Assembly (NCBI GenBank): GCA_013180625.2
Contig: SNVD02004469.1
Span: forward strand, 124,001-188,000
Source: Boswellia sacra
Taxonomy: Eukaryota > Streptophyta > Magnoliopsida > Sapindales > Burseraceae
DNA length: 64,000 bases
Direction of reading: 5' to 3'
Position numbers and translations under genes: made by a program. This document shows, in pieces, positions 32,136-42,300 of this stretch. Numbering within the stretch: the first letter of the stretch is position 1; every line of letters starts with the position of its first letter. A model generated the notes under the pieces. It saw only the letters and a program-made list of their open reading frames with translations, was not told the DNA's origin and ran no database searches.

Positions 32136-35100
32136 CTATGGATGACAGAGCGACCTCCCATCCATGGTGACCAGTCTGTAGGTGCCTGGTCGGATGACTG
32201 CTTTGACTTGATACAGACCCTCCCAGTTGGGCCCTAGTGCCCCATCAGTGGGATCTCGGGTACTTTGTAGTACTTGCCTCAAGACCAAGTCTCCCACTTG
32301 GAAAGACCGGCGCTTAACCTTAGAGTTGAAATATCGAGCAACCCTCTCTTGGTAAGCAGCAACCTTGACACTAGCGAGATCCCTTTCCTCCTCAAGAAGA
32401 TCTAGGTTGAGTTGAAGGCTTCTATGATTAAGCTCTACATCATATCCCTCAGTTCGAGGTGACGGAAGGCCAATTTCAACTGGTATGACTGCTTCCGATC
32501 CAAACGCCAAGGAGTATGGGGTTGCGCCTGTTGCAGTATGGACAGTGGTTCGGTATGCCCAAAGCACTTGTGGAAGCTCTTCTGGCCATGCACCCTTCCT
32601 AGCATCCAATTTGGTCTTGAGGAGGTGTTTAATGGTTTTGTTAACAGCCTCCACCTGACCGTTTGCTTGAGGATGAGCTGGGGATGAAAAGCACAAAGAG
32701 ATGTTCAACTCCTTACAGAAGTTCCTGAAGTTGGAGTTGTCGAATTGTTTGCCATTGTTCGTAATGATGGTATGAGGGATACCAAACCTATAGACAATTG
32801 ACTTCCGTACGAAGTCCGTGGTCTTCCTTTCAGTAATCGATGCGAGGGGCTCAGCCTCTGCCCACTTAGTGAAGTAGTCAATTGCCACAATAGCATATTT
32901 AACTTGACCTTTACCCATTGGAAGAGGTCCAATGAGGTCAAGCCCCCATTGGGCAAACGGCCATGGGGCTGTCATTGGAGTCAGGTTTTCAAGAGCTTTC
33001 CTTGGAATGTTGGCAAATCTCTGGCATTTGTGGCACCTAGTTGAGATTGTCTTAGCATCATTCTTCATGGTTGGCCAATAGTATCCTTGACTGATACACT
33101 TATGAGCTAGAGACCGTCCACCAGAATGGTTACCACATATCCCCTCGTGGATTTCTCTGAGAACATAATTAGCTTCTTCTGGACGAAGACATTTTAAAAG
33201 AGGAAGGCTGAAACCTCTTTTGTAAAGAACACCATTGATCATAGTGTACCTTGACGCTCTCCCTCTGACCTTGATTGCTTCATTGCGGTTAACTGGAAGT
33301 TCCCCCGTTCCTAAGAACTTTATGATAGGGTCCATCCAGCAAGGGTCACCGTCAATGGTCATTGTCTTCTCTGGCGGGAGCTCACGTTGTGATATGCTTG
33401 GAGATTCCAGAACAACCATGTGGTAGTCGGTCGGTAGAAGGGGGTCTATTCCTGAAGCAATTCTGGCTAGACTGTCAGCTTTTGAATTCTCCACCCTTGG
33501 GACTCTTACGATGTCAAACCCTTTAAAACCGCGCAGGAGGGAGTTCACTCTACCCAAGTAAGCTATCATGGTAGAGCCTTTTGCCTGATAGTCTCCACGG
33601 ATTTGGTTAACCACAAGTTGGGAATCGCTGTGGATGGCGATCTCTCCTACCCCCAAGGCAACTGCCAGCCTAAGTCCTCCAAGGAGAGCTTCATACTCTG
33701 CGACATTATTCGTGGCTTTAAAATTGAAACGAAGTGCCATAGCTACCTCTACCCCATCCGGGGTTGATAGGATCAAGCCAGCTCCACTACCGACCTTATT
33801 AGATGACCCATTTACGAATAAGATCCATGCCTTCTGTGGGTCAATTCCCATGGGCATTGGTCGGTCATGCGACCCTGTAATGGTTTCTTCATCCTCCTTA
33901 TCTATACCATTTGAAAATTCAGCAATGAAATCAGCGATGGCCTGCCCTTTGATTGATGGTCTTGCAACATAATGTACATCAAATTCTCCCAACTCAACAG
34001 ACCACTTGACAAGTCTTCCAGAAAGCTCTGGACGATAAAGTATCTGTCGCAAAGGGTGGTCAGTTGGGACCATGATAGTATGTGCTTGAAAATATGGGCG
34101 AAGCTTTCGTGCTGCAACAACTAGGGCGAGAGCCAGCTTCTCCATAGGAGGGTATCTACCTTCAACTTCAGTCAAGGCCTTACTCACATAATAGACTGGC
34201 CTCTGAATTCCATGATCTTCCCGGACAAGAGCTGCACTCACTGCGCACGCTGAGACTGCTAGATACAGAAAAAGTGGTTCCCCCAAAACCGGTTTGGAGA
34301 GGAGAGGAGGAGAACCTAAGTGCTTTTTCAGCTGTAGGAATGCATTTTCACACTCACTTGTCCATTCAAACTGATTGCACTTCCTCAATGCTTTGAAGAA
34401 AGGGTGACATTTGTCAGTCGCCCTAGATATAAAGCGATTCAAGGCGACCAGTCGTCCAGTGAGGATTTGTATATCCTTTGGAGTTTTGGGAGACTCCAAC
34501 CGCATAAGTGCTTGGATTTTTTCAGGATTGGCCTCTATCCCCCTTTGGGTAACAATGAATCCCAAGAACTTCCCAGAGGATACTCCAAAAGCACATTTGG
34601 TGGGGTTCAGCTTCATATCATGCTTCCGGAGGATGTCAAAAGTTGTTCGGAGATCGTCTACATGGGATCTAGCGTCCATGCTCTTGGTGAGCATATCATC
34701 CACATAAACTTCCATTGTCTTTCCTAAGAGAGGAGCAAACATGGAGTTTACCAACCGTTGATAAGTTGCTCCTGCGTTTTTTAATCCGAATGGCATCATC
34801 CGGTAACAGTATAACCCTCTGTCAGTGATGAAGGCTATTTTTTCTTCATCCTTCGAATACATGGGAATCTGGTTATAACCAGAATAAGCATCCATGAAGC
34901 TTAGAAACTGGTGACCAGCAGTAGCATCAACTAATTGATCTATCCTGGGCAGTGGAAAGCTGTCTTTTGGACAGTGCTTGTTTAAGTCCTTGAAGTCGAT
35001 GCAGACACGCCATTTTCCATTGGCTTTCTTTACCAATACAACATTAGAGAGCCACTCGGGGTAATTTACCTCCCGAATGATTCCACTCGTCAAGAGTTTG

Positions 35101-35423
35101 CCCACTTCTAAGGCAATCGCCTCTGAACGCTCTGGGGCTTGGTACCTCCTTTTTTGTCGGACAGGTTGAGCTCCAGGATTGACATTAAGGCGGTGGACAG
35201 CTGTATTCGGGTCTATGCCAAGCATGTCTTCGTGAGACCATGCAAAAACGTCGCTGTACTCTCGAAGAAAACTAATCAACCGGTCCTTGATTAGTGGAGG
35301 AAGATTCTCACCCACCTTCACTGTCTTCTCCGGATCATTTAAGCAAACAGGGACGTCATCCATCCCTTCTATTGGAGCTACAGCCTCCCTTTTCTCTTGA
35401 TCTCGTGGATCCAAACTTTCCAT
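32136..35423 (-). CDS. Tat-like gypsy pol polyprotein (RT, RNase H, aRNase H, integrase)
   Basis: An uninterrupted frame of 1095 residues. RT spans about residues 85-310, with FPLPRIDQLVDATAG, RMMPFGLKNAGATYQ and YVDD at 240-243. A gypsy RNase H follows (about 350-490), with FLYLAVS where active enzymes carry an acidic residue. A second, archaeal-like RNase H (about 532-660) has E576, D600 and D650, but its first acidic residue is Asn538 (FVNGSS). Integrase has the HHCC zinc residues (H759, H766, C797, C800) and a DDE core with D829 and E925, but Asn889 replaces the second Asp (TNNGKQFD). The D-35-E spacing to E925 is kept. Protease and gag are absent upstream. The frame ends at CHP-stop, near the usual end of pol. 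Probably transcribed at best; two active sites look disabled. Confidence 0.95.
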   Translation of the reverse strand: MESLDPRDQEKREAVAPIEGMDDVPVCLNDPEKTVKVGENLPPLIKDRLISFLREYSDVFAWSHEDMLGIDPNTAVHRLNVNPGAQPVRQKRRYQAPERSEAIALEVGKLLTSGIIREVNYPEWLSNVVLVKKANGKWRVCIDFKDLNKHCPKDSFPLPRIDQLVDATAGHQFLSFMDAYSGYNQIPMYSKDEEKIAFITDRGLYCYRMMPFGLKNAGATYQRLVNSMFAPLLGKTMEVYVDDMLTKSMDARSHVDDLRTTFDILRKHDMKLNPTKCAFGVSSGKFLGFIVTQRGIEANPEKIQALMRLESPKTPKDIQILTGRLVALNRFISRATDKCHPFFKALRKCNQFEWTSECENAFLQLKKHLGSPPLLSKPVLGEPLFLYLAVSACAVSAALVREDHGIQRPVYYVSKALTEVEGRYPPMEKLALALVVAARKLRPYFQAHTIMVPTDHPLRQILYRPELSGRLVKWSVELGEFDVHYVARPSIKGQAIADFIAEFSNGIDKEDEETITGSHDRPMPMGIDPQKAWILFVNGSSNKVGSGAGLILSTPDGVEVAMALRFNFKATNNVAEYEALLGGLRLAVALGVGEIAIHSDSQLVVNQIRGDYQAKGSTMIAYLGRVNSLLRGFKGFDIVRVPRVENSKADSLARIASGIDPLLPTDYHMVVLESPSISQRELPPEKTMTIDGDPCWMDPIIKFLGTGELPVNRNEAIKVRGRASRYTMINGVLYKRGFSLPLLKCLRPEEANYVLREIHEGICGNHSGGRSLAHKCISQGYYWPTMKNDAKTISTRCHKCQRFANIPRKALENLTPMTAPWPFAQWGLDLIGPLPMGKGQVKYAIVAIDYFTKWAEAEPLASITERKTTDFVRKSIVYRFGIPHTIITNNGKQFDNSNFRNFCKELNISLCFSSPAHPQANGQVEAVNKTIKHLLKTKLDARKGAWPEELPQVLWAYRTTVHTATGATPYSLAFGSEAVIPVEIGLPSPRTEGYDVELNHRSLQLNLDLLEEERDLASVKVAAYQERVARYFNSKVKRRSFQVGDLVLRQVLQSTRDPTDGALGPNWEGLYQVKAVIRPGTYRLVTMDGRSLCHP

Positions 35424-35438
35424 CCCCTCGGAAGGCTC

Positions 35439-35636
35439 TCAACGAATCATCCATAGCTTATGCGCCTTCTTTGGTCTTCTAAACGGAAGTCGGGGTTGCC
35501 TGAGGTTAGGTCCCACCCCAGAGGATATAACTAATGTTCTCCCCATATCACCTACCTTTCGGCGTTGGGGAGGTGCTTCAACCTCGATTTCTTCGTCAAC
35601 CTCTAGGGAGGTTGAGTGTTGGGATTCGTGACTCAT
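35439..35636 (-). pseudogene. Short ORF: probable gag start fused to the region before pol
   Basis: A 65-codon frame, MSHESQHSTSLEVDEEIEVE and onward, begins 75 bp after the 5' LTR, where gag should start, and stops 16 bp before the pol ORF. A full Tat gag plus protease would need roughly 1.5-2 kb, so an internal deletion has joined the first codons of gag to sequence near the protease/RT border. No nucleocapsid knuckle or protease DTG/DSG motif remains. Confidence 0.5.
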
Positions 35637-35692
35637 GATGTGTTTGAATAAGTTTGGATGGGAGCAACAACTAAAGAGGCTTGAATTGTCGT

Positions 35693-35711
35693 TCCCACAG
35701 ACGGCGTCAAC
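35693..35711 (-). other. Primer-binding site of the Tat-like element
   Basis: On the minus strand GTTGACGCCGTCTGTGGGA follows the 5' LTR end (CATCAACA) directly. It resembles the TGGCGCCGTCTGTGGGAA motif common after LTRs of Tat-type plant elements. Confidence 0.75.
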
Positions 35712-36154
35712 TGTTGATGCACGATTTCCGGACGGCCGGGGAGTGGGTCGGGAAGCGGGTCGGAGCTCGGGTGGTACGTCGGGTCCAGTCCTGCGAGCAA
35801 AGAAAAACAGTCAGGGGTGCCGGCGGTGGTGCCGGCGGTGACCCTCCGACGCTCAAGTCAGTGTTCGGCACTCCGGAATTTTCTGGGAGAATTTCCTAGA
35901 GAGAGAAGCTCTCAAAAGTGAAGGAAATTTAGAGAGAGAGTAAGTTTAGAAAAGTGTGCATACCTGAGCAATGATTCGGAGGGTTTATATAGGAGTCGAG
36001 ATGGGCCATTGTGGGACCCAGATGATGGGCCCAGATGATGGGCTACAGTAATGGGCTTACTGTATTAGAAATAATTAGACCCAGATGATGGGCTTCAGTA
36101 ATGGGCTTACTGAATTAGAAATAATTAAGGCCCGATATTATTATGGCCATAACA
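35712..36154 (-). repeat. 5' LTR of the Tat-like element (right copy)
   Basis: 443 bp, nearly identical to 28853-29285. A 12-bp GCCGGCGGTGGT segment is tandemly repeated near 35820. On the plus strand it is bounded by TGTTGATG and CCATAACA and followed by AATAT. Confidence 0.93.
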
Positions 36155-37015
36155 AATATATTGAAATTGAAAAAAGTTTTGAACATATATATATATTTTT
36201 TTTTAAATCATTAAGGTTGTCCATGCAACACATAAGTGTACTTGACTGATGGGCAACCGTTGAGGATAGACTGTTATAGATGTGGCCTACAAAACAAATA
36301 GTGATGATATTAATCATCTAACGGTCAAACCAGGATTTTGATTTGCGATAATTTCTAAAAAGCTGTGGTCTAAAATAGAGAAATCTAGAGAGAGAAGTAA
36401 GGTAGAAGTGAATACCTTGAATTTGTGGCGGAGGGATTATACAGCCTAAAGGTCTCCCCTAATGACCCATAATTGCTAGTAAAAAATAGGGGCACACCTT
36501 TAAAAAAGTCTGTTGCAACCACACATTTTCAGATGACCTAGAAAAGGACCACCTTTGCACCTTGGGCGACACCTTGGTGGGAGAGTATCAAAGTGACACT
36601 TGCACCCTTGACCCTTACTTCCACCTTAAGCTTAAGCAATCATTGCCTTCAACGAGAGACCTCGAACAAGAATTCCAACCTATGACCGTTTCCAAGTAAA
36701 GATACAAATTTTCAAATATGCACTTCTATTATTGTTTACAATTTATCTCTTTAAATTTAATATTAAACCTTCATATAGAATAGTTTTAATTTCCACCTAA
36801 TTTTGTTAGTTTCATATTGTTATAATTTTGCAATCAATGTTGATAAGAGTTTAAGTTCTATTAGGAATAGCAGTGCTTTAGATGTACTTAAAATGACGAG
36901 GGTTGTGAATCAAATCTAGTTATTGGGGAGTACTAAATGTAATGGCTTAACCAAGATAAGCTCTCTCTTGTAAGGACCAAGAAACTATTATATAAGATAT
37001 GTTTAAACTAGTATT
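36155..37015. other. Intergenic sequence
   Basis: No coding sequence recognised. 36355-36460 (GAAATCTAGAGAGAGAAGTA, then GAATACCTTGAATTTGTGGC, then GGAGGGATTATACA) faintly resembles the leader part of the Tat LTR and may be an old relative. Confidence 0.45.
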
Positions 37016-37600
37016 TAGGGATGTGCAAATTAGACCGACCCAACCCGATCAGGTTAGTTGGATTGGATTGGGTTTTAATCGGGTTGTATTTGAAAATAAC
37101 CTGAACTCGGGTTACAAAAGTCAGGTTTTGGGTTAATCGGATTGTAATCGGGTTTTGTATTGTGATCCAATAAAACTAAACACGATTAACCCACCCCGAT
37201 ATAACGGGTCAGATGTCGGGTTCATATTTAAAAAAACCTGATATCGGGTTAAAATTCCTCAACCTGATAACGTGTCGGGTCAAGTCGTATTTGGGAAAAC
37301 CTGACCCAACTCGACCCGATCGGGTTAGTTGGATCGGATTAAGTTTTAATCGGGTTGTATTTGAAAATAACCTGAATTCAGGTTACAAAAGTCAGGTTTT
37401 GGGTTAATCAGGTTGTAATCGGGTTTTGTATTGTGATCCAATAAAACTAAACACGATTAACCCGACCCGTTATAACGGGTTAGATGTCGGGTTCATATTT
37501 AAAAAAACCTGATATCGGGTTAAAATTCCTCAACCTGATAACGTGTCGAGTCAAGTTGTATTTGGGAAGACCCGACCCGACCCGACCAATGTGCACCCTA
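37016..37600. mobile_element. Non-autonomous hAT element with internal 271-bp duplication
   Basis: Left terminus TAGGGATGTGCAAATTAGAC and inverted right terminus TAGGGTGCACATTGG are hAT-like. Flanks CTAGTATT (37008-37015) and CCAATATT (37601-37608) agree at 6 of 8 bases, consistent with a decayed target duplication. The interior is two near-identical tandem units with a period of about 271 bp (37047-37317 and 37318-37588), full of CGGGTT and GACCCG words. No coding capacity. Confidence 0.83.
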
Positions 37601-38083
37601 CCAATATTGAGCAGTGGAAATTGAGTGTTCGATGTGGACTCTCTTATATTATTGTATATCTATAATCTAATAGATTTATCTCTCATTTGTGGATGTATAG
37701 GCAAGAGATGGCATATCTCGTTAAATATAATATTTTTTTGTGTATGATGTGATTTTTCATTCATATATTATGAATCTTGATATTCAATATGCTTCCACAT
37801 AATCTTTTTACAAACAATGCTAGAGTCAATCATATCAATGTTACGCATCCTTGGTTTTTTATGAGAGATAGGTGTTGGGCCTTACATCGAGAGAGCCTAG
37901 TTTGAAAAGGGATTGTTTAGTCCCCGACCCTCATTGGATGTCTAAATTAAAGAGGAGTTTTAAGGTATGTAAAGAGATTGCTCATTTCACTCATTAATTT
38001 GGCATTTTGGAGCCTCCACAATATGTTGCTTGACCAGAGAGTTGTAGTATAAATTCTAAAACCGGCAAAAATCTAAGAGATAA

Positions 38084-38914
38084 ATGAACAATATTTATAT
38101 GAATAGAGTAATGCTACTCTTACAAACTACTTGTAAAAACTCATCCATACAAACTGGCATGACATGATGTGATTTGATAATTCAGTAATTTGATAAATAT
38201 ATATTAATAATAAATGACACTAATTAACAGGGATGATGTGGTGATCACATAAGGATGTCAAATCAGTTTGTATATATGAGTTTGTACAAGTAGTTTGTAC
38301 GAATAGCATTATTTATATGAATAATATTATACTTCTAAAGTTTGTATATAAAATGATGTCTAATCAATAATGGTGGGTGAATATAAAAAAAAGTCAAATG
38401 AGTAAATGTTAATGAGTAGCATTGCTCCATCTATATTTAAGGAATTTGTTTTGTTTCATCACTCAACTTTAGGATTAGTTATTAATTGTTGGTGATTTTA
38501 TGATAATGAACAATATTTATATGAATACTACTATACTTCCAAAATTTGTATATAAAGTGATGTTTAATCAATAATGGTTGGTGAATATAAAAAAATTCAA
38601 ATGAGTAAATGTTAATGAGTAGCATTGCTCCATCTATATTTATGGTATTTGTTTTGTTTCATCACTCAACTTTAGGATTTGTCATTTATTGTTGGTGATT
38701 TTATGATAATGAACAATATTTATATAATAATACTATACTTCCAAATTTTGATTATAAAGTGATGTGTAATCAATAGTGGTGGGTGAATATAAAACAGTCA
38801 AATCAGTAAATATTAATGAGTAGCATTGCTTCATTTATATTTATGGAATTTGTTTTGCTTCATTACTCAACTTTAGGATTAATTATTTATTGTTGGTGAC
38901 TTTATGATAATAAT
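38084..38914. repeat. Three-copy tandem repeat, about 203-bp unit
   Basis: Units start with GAACAATATTTATATGAATA and include CAACTTTAGGATTAGTTATT and TTGTTGGTGATTTTATGATA. Unit starts align at about 38311, 38515 and 38718. The first unit's beginning (38084-38105) is separated from its remainder by the MITE at 38106-38314. Confidence 0.85.
38106..38314. mobile_element. MITE inserted into the first unit of the tandem array
   Basis: Inverted ends: GAGTAATGCTACTCTTACAA at the left and, inverted, AAATAATGCTATTCGTACAA at the right; the similarity continues for about 60 bp. The 9-mer ATATGAATA flanks both sides (38097-38105 and 38315-38323). Nine bases suggest a Mutator-like target duplication, although the flank is itself repeat sequence that other array units also contain. 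Confidence 0.75.
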
Positions 38915-39192
38915 CTTGTGTTCTGGAAGGTGGAGAGAGAGTAGTCAAAAGTAGAAACACGAAGGTTTTTAATTTTTAATTTCGTCTAAGGATGGAATTG
39001 GCATCTCAAACTACAAATGCAAAGGAACTTGTAATTGGATTAATTAGTTACTCAATTAAGAAATAAGAACAATAGTGAGCTTTGCTTCTCTAAGTTATGA
39101 ATCAAAGCAAGTGCATCTTACACAACATTCAGATGACTGTAAGATCAACTTAACGATATCTTTTTGTTGTTCATCTATAGAAAAACCACAGG

Positions 39193-39193
<1 letters not shown>

Positions 39194-39225
<32 letters not shown>

Positions 39226-39236
39226 GAAAGAAAAGG
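39194..39236. repeat. (AAAAG)n microsatellite
   Basis: Poly-A followed by several AAAAG/AAAGA units about 70 bp downstream of the CER3 stop. Confidence 0.85.
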
Positions 39237-39308
39237 TAAACAGGAGGCTGGTTACAATTCCATAGCCAAATGTTCTATCTCTTTAATTTTAGAAATAGTT
39301 TATTGTGA

Positions 39309-42300
39309 TTACTTTTTATTATGGTTGACAGTTGAAACTGGCTTGAATCCATGCTTCAGTGCAGCTTCCCAAACTAGATCAATTTTATCAACATCAATTG
39401 CCCCAACTTCATGATGTGTCCAACCTTCTAAACAATGAACAACACCTCCTGCATGGCATGCGTGAACCACTCCACGCTCCATGGTGTACTGTCCCAAAAT
39501 GAAACAAACCAAATACCATGTCAATATACAACAAATTAACTATGTGAGGATGCCATGCTGAACACATAGTTAAATTATATGATGTGTTCAGTTTCTTCAC
39601 TAACAAGGAATCTAAGGTCTCCCCTAATTTTTCGATAGTATTTGAATCCTAGAAGAATTTTCACAAGAAATACTTATTGTTTACGCTTAAATGTTTTTGG
39701 ATCTTGATGAGTACAACCTAGACCATTTAAGCTTACATTTCCCAGAACGTGTAAGTGTAATTTTAGTACTACTAATTAAAACCACCTCTCTTGCTTGTTG
39801 TGTGATGAAACTGTAATTATAGCTTTCCGTCCCCATTACTCTCTCAACAACCCTGTAGTCGTACAAATTAGATGTGTTTTCTAGTTTTCTAAAATGTGTG
39901 TTTTCTCAGAATCAACTAAGTATGCAACTCTAGAGTTGGTTTTTGATAGCAGTATGAGAACTTGCACGACAAAATGATTGTGATCAATTACCATGCTGAT
40001 AGAGATTATTATAATTAGGAACTTTTAGTTATTAATTACCTCACAATTTCCAAGCCCTTCAACATCATCTGGTAATCTCATGGCTGCAAGATCACCATAA
40101 GTGCAGTCTCTTCTGAATTGGAGAGTTGGTGGTACCACAAATTGATGAAAATGTGTACCAGGTGGAGCCCAACTTTGCTCTTTCGGTGTGATCCACTTGC
40201 CGACGATCCATGTCTACATAAGGGACCATAAACCAATACTTAATTTCAGAAATACAAAAGCCACCTTGCTTTTAACACTTAAGGGGTTTGATTCTAAAAT
40301 ATATGGTATATGTCGCCTCCCCGGTGTTCCGGTGAAGAAAGGTTAAGTAGATGACAAAATACCTGACAATTTTGAGCTGCTTGGTACTTTGTTACTTGAA
40401 CAAGGTAGCTTTGACAATCAGCAGGGGCTTCCTTTTGAATTTTTTGGAATCTCTCAGTTGATAAAGTCAACATCTGTAGTGTTTTTCAACTCATAAAATT
40501 ATGTTAGTTTATTGAAGTTTACCGAAGGACCACGTATCAACAAGAAGAAAAAAACAAAAGCCTGCTGTGGCGCGTTCAAGGCTAGGTTTTCTTAAGTTGT
40601 ATGTTGTATAAGTTGGATAATGTCAGAATTTCAAGGGTCACTTGGGTACAAGTGAAGCTGCTAACCAAGGCAATTTAACTTGAGAACCGAACTAAATTAC
40701 TACATCTACTCTAAGGCACAAATTCGTGAGAAACTTAGGTACGTACTAGGAGATCCATTTATTTCAAGAAAAATTGCACTGTTGATTTGTCTTCGGTCTT
40801 TTAGAGAACTGTTCAAATTTCCCACAACTTCTAACAAACTGCTCATCCTAGAAATTAATCGAGAACGAAGCATTTATTGGGTCGACAGTTACCTTCATGC
40901 TTACATGATATATTCGTCACATAAGCAATTGCCAAGTGTGTTGATAACATATCCGCAGACTTTTTTGAAAATTGAAAAAGTATCTTTGAAAATACTCTCG
41001 ACTTAATTTTAGGGTGCATGTAACTTCACCATGTTTCATTTTGGTTACCTAGCCAGGACGAAATCCATCTTAAATTCTTTAAGCAACCAAAAAATTAATT
41101 GTATGCGATTGGTGCCGCAGGATAACTTACCAGGACACGTACTCGCCTCCGGCAAAGGTAGAGGGCAATTGCTCTTCCAAGCTTTGAAGTAGCTCCTGTT
41201 AAAAACACTTCCCTGACGTCCTTAGGGATCTCATTAAGAATGACAGCAGCAGTTAAGGTGTTTCCATGGACAACTCTAACTTTAAGGTCCGGGTGCTTGT
41301 CAACAAAGAGGGTTCCACCACCATTCAGAGATTCATTCTACACAGAAGATGATGAATAATCAGAGTGATTAATCAATTAACATAGGAATTGACATCAACA
41401 GGCAAATATAAAACATTCCCTAATCATCTTTATTGAAACATACAAATTGCAACATCACATGGTGAACCTTGACTTAGGGGCGTGCCGATTCAATTAGGGG
41501 TTCAAGGTAGGCCTATTCAATTCTCAACTATATTCTCTGTCTTTGTGTAACGCACTTTGACGACGCAAAGGCTCTCACCTGATGACTCTTAAGAGCTGTT
41601 TAGGGGATTAGAAGTTCTAGCTTGAACATATTGAACGAGGGAGCAAAAAAGAATAAATAGTTAAAATGCTTAGTTAAATTATTTAAAATGATTTGTGACT
41701 CCAGCTTGATAGATCCCACAATAATACAAATTGTAATAGTGATGGGGTAGACACCAACTTGAATTTGAATTTCAGCGACAGGATGGTACACTTAAGGTGA
41801 AAGGTCCACTTTCTATTACTGATTTCAATGCACAGAACATGGTAATTGCTGTATAAATTTAATTCCTCCAACCACCTTTCCAGTAAGCAGCAGAACTTGA
41901 TTGATTGTGTGGCTTAGATTTTAGTTGAAAAATCATGAAAAAGATGGGAGATATTATATTGTACACAAACCTTATTCAATGCCGCAAGGCTAATGACTTT
42001 AACCCCCAGCCTATCAGCCCTCAGGATCGCCTGCTCTATTTGATTATTGATGCCTTCTTGTGCAAATGGCAAGAAATACTGCAAATCAACAACTCTAGAT
42101 GATTTATAACAAAATTCAACATTATTAACAGTAATTAATGTTGGCACGGAAACTCTAATATTCTAGAAGCATACCTGAAAACCATACCTAGGCACAGCCC
42201 AGGTTTGTTGCAGGAGGCCTCTAAGATTGTAGAACGAGATTAGGAAGGTCTTAGACCAAGCCCACATCATTAACATTATTAAGAAACAAATCGGCCACGT

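Larger units (their letters stand above)
28853..36154 (-). mobile_element. Ty3/gypsy LTR retrotransposon, Tat-like, chimeric
   Basis: 7302 bp with direct LTRs at 28853-29285 and 35712-36154, flanked by the same 5-mer AATAT (28848-28852 and 36155-36159). On the minus strand the order is LTR, primer site, short gag remnant, pol (RT, RNase H, archaeal-like second RNase H, integrase), a 2.8-kb non-coding segment, then LTR. The second RNase H and tandem repeats between pol and the 3' LTR mark the Tat (Retand/Ogre-related) lineage. The LTRs differ by roughly ten substitutions plus small repeat changes, so insertion was fairly recent. Nearly all of gag and protease is missing, and the 3' non-coding segment holds pieces of host genes. 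Confidence 0.93.

Noticed and set aside
39409..39606. 65-codon minus-strand frame overlapping the last CER3 exon
   Set aside because: It is in a different frame from CER3 and spans the intron-exon border; it is a shadow.
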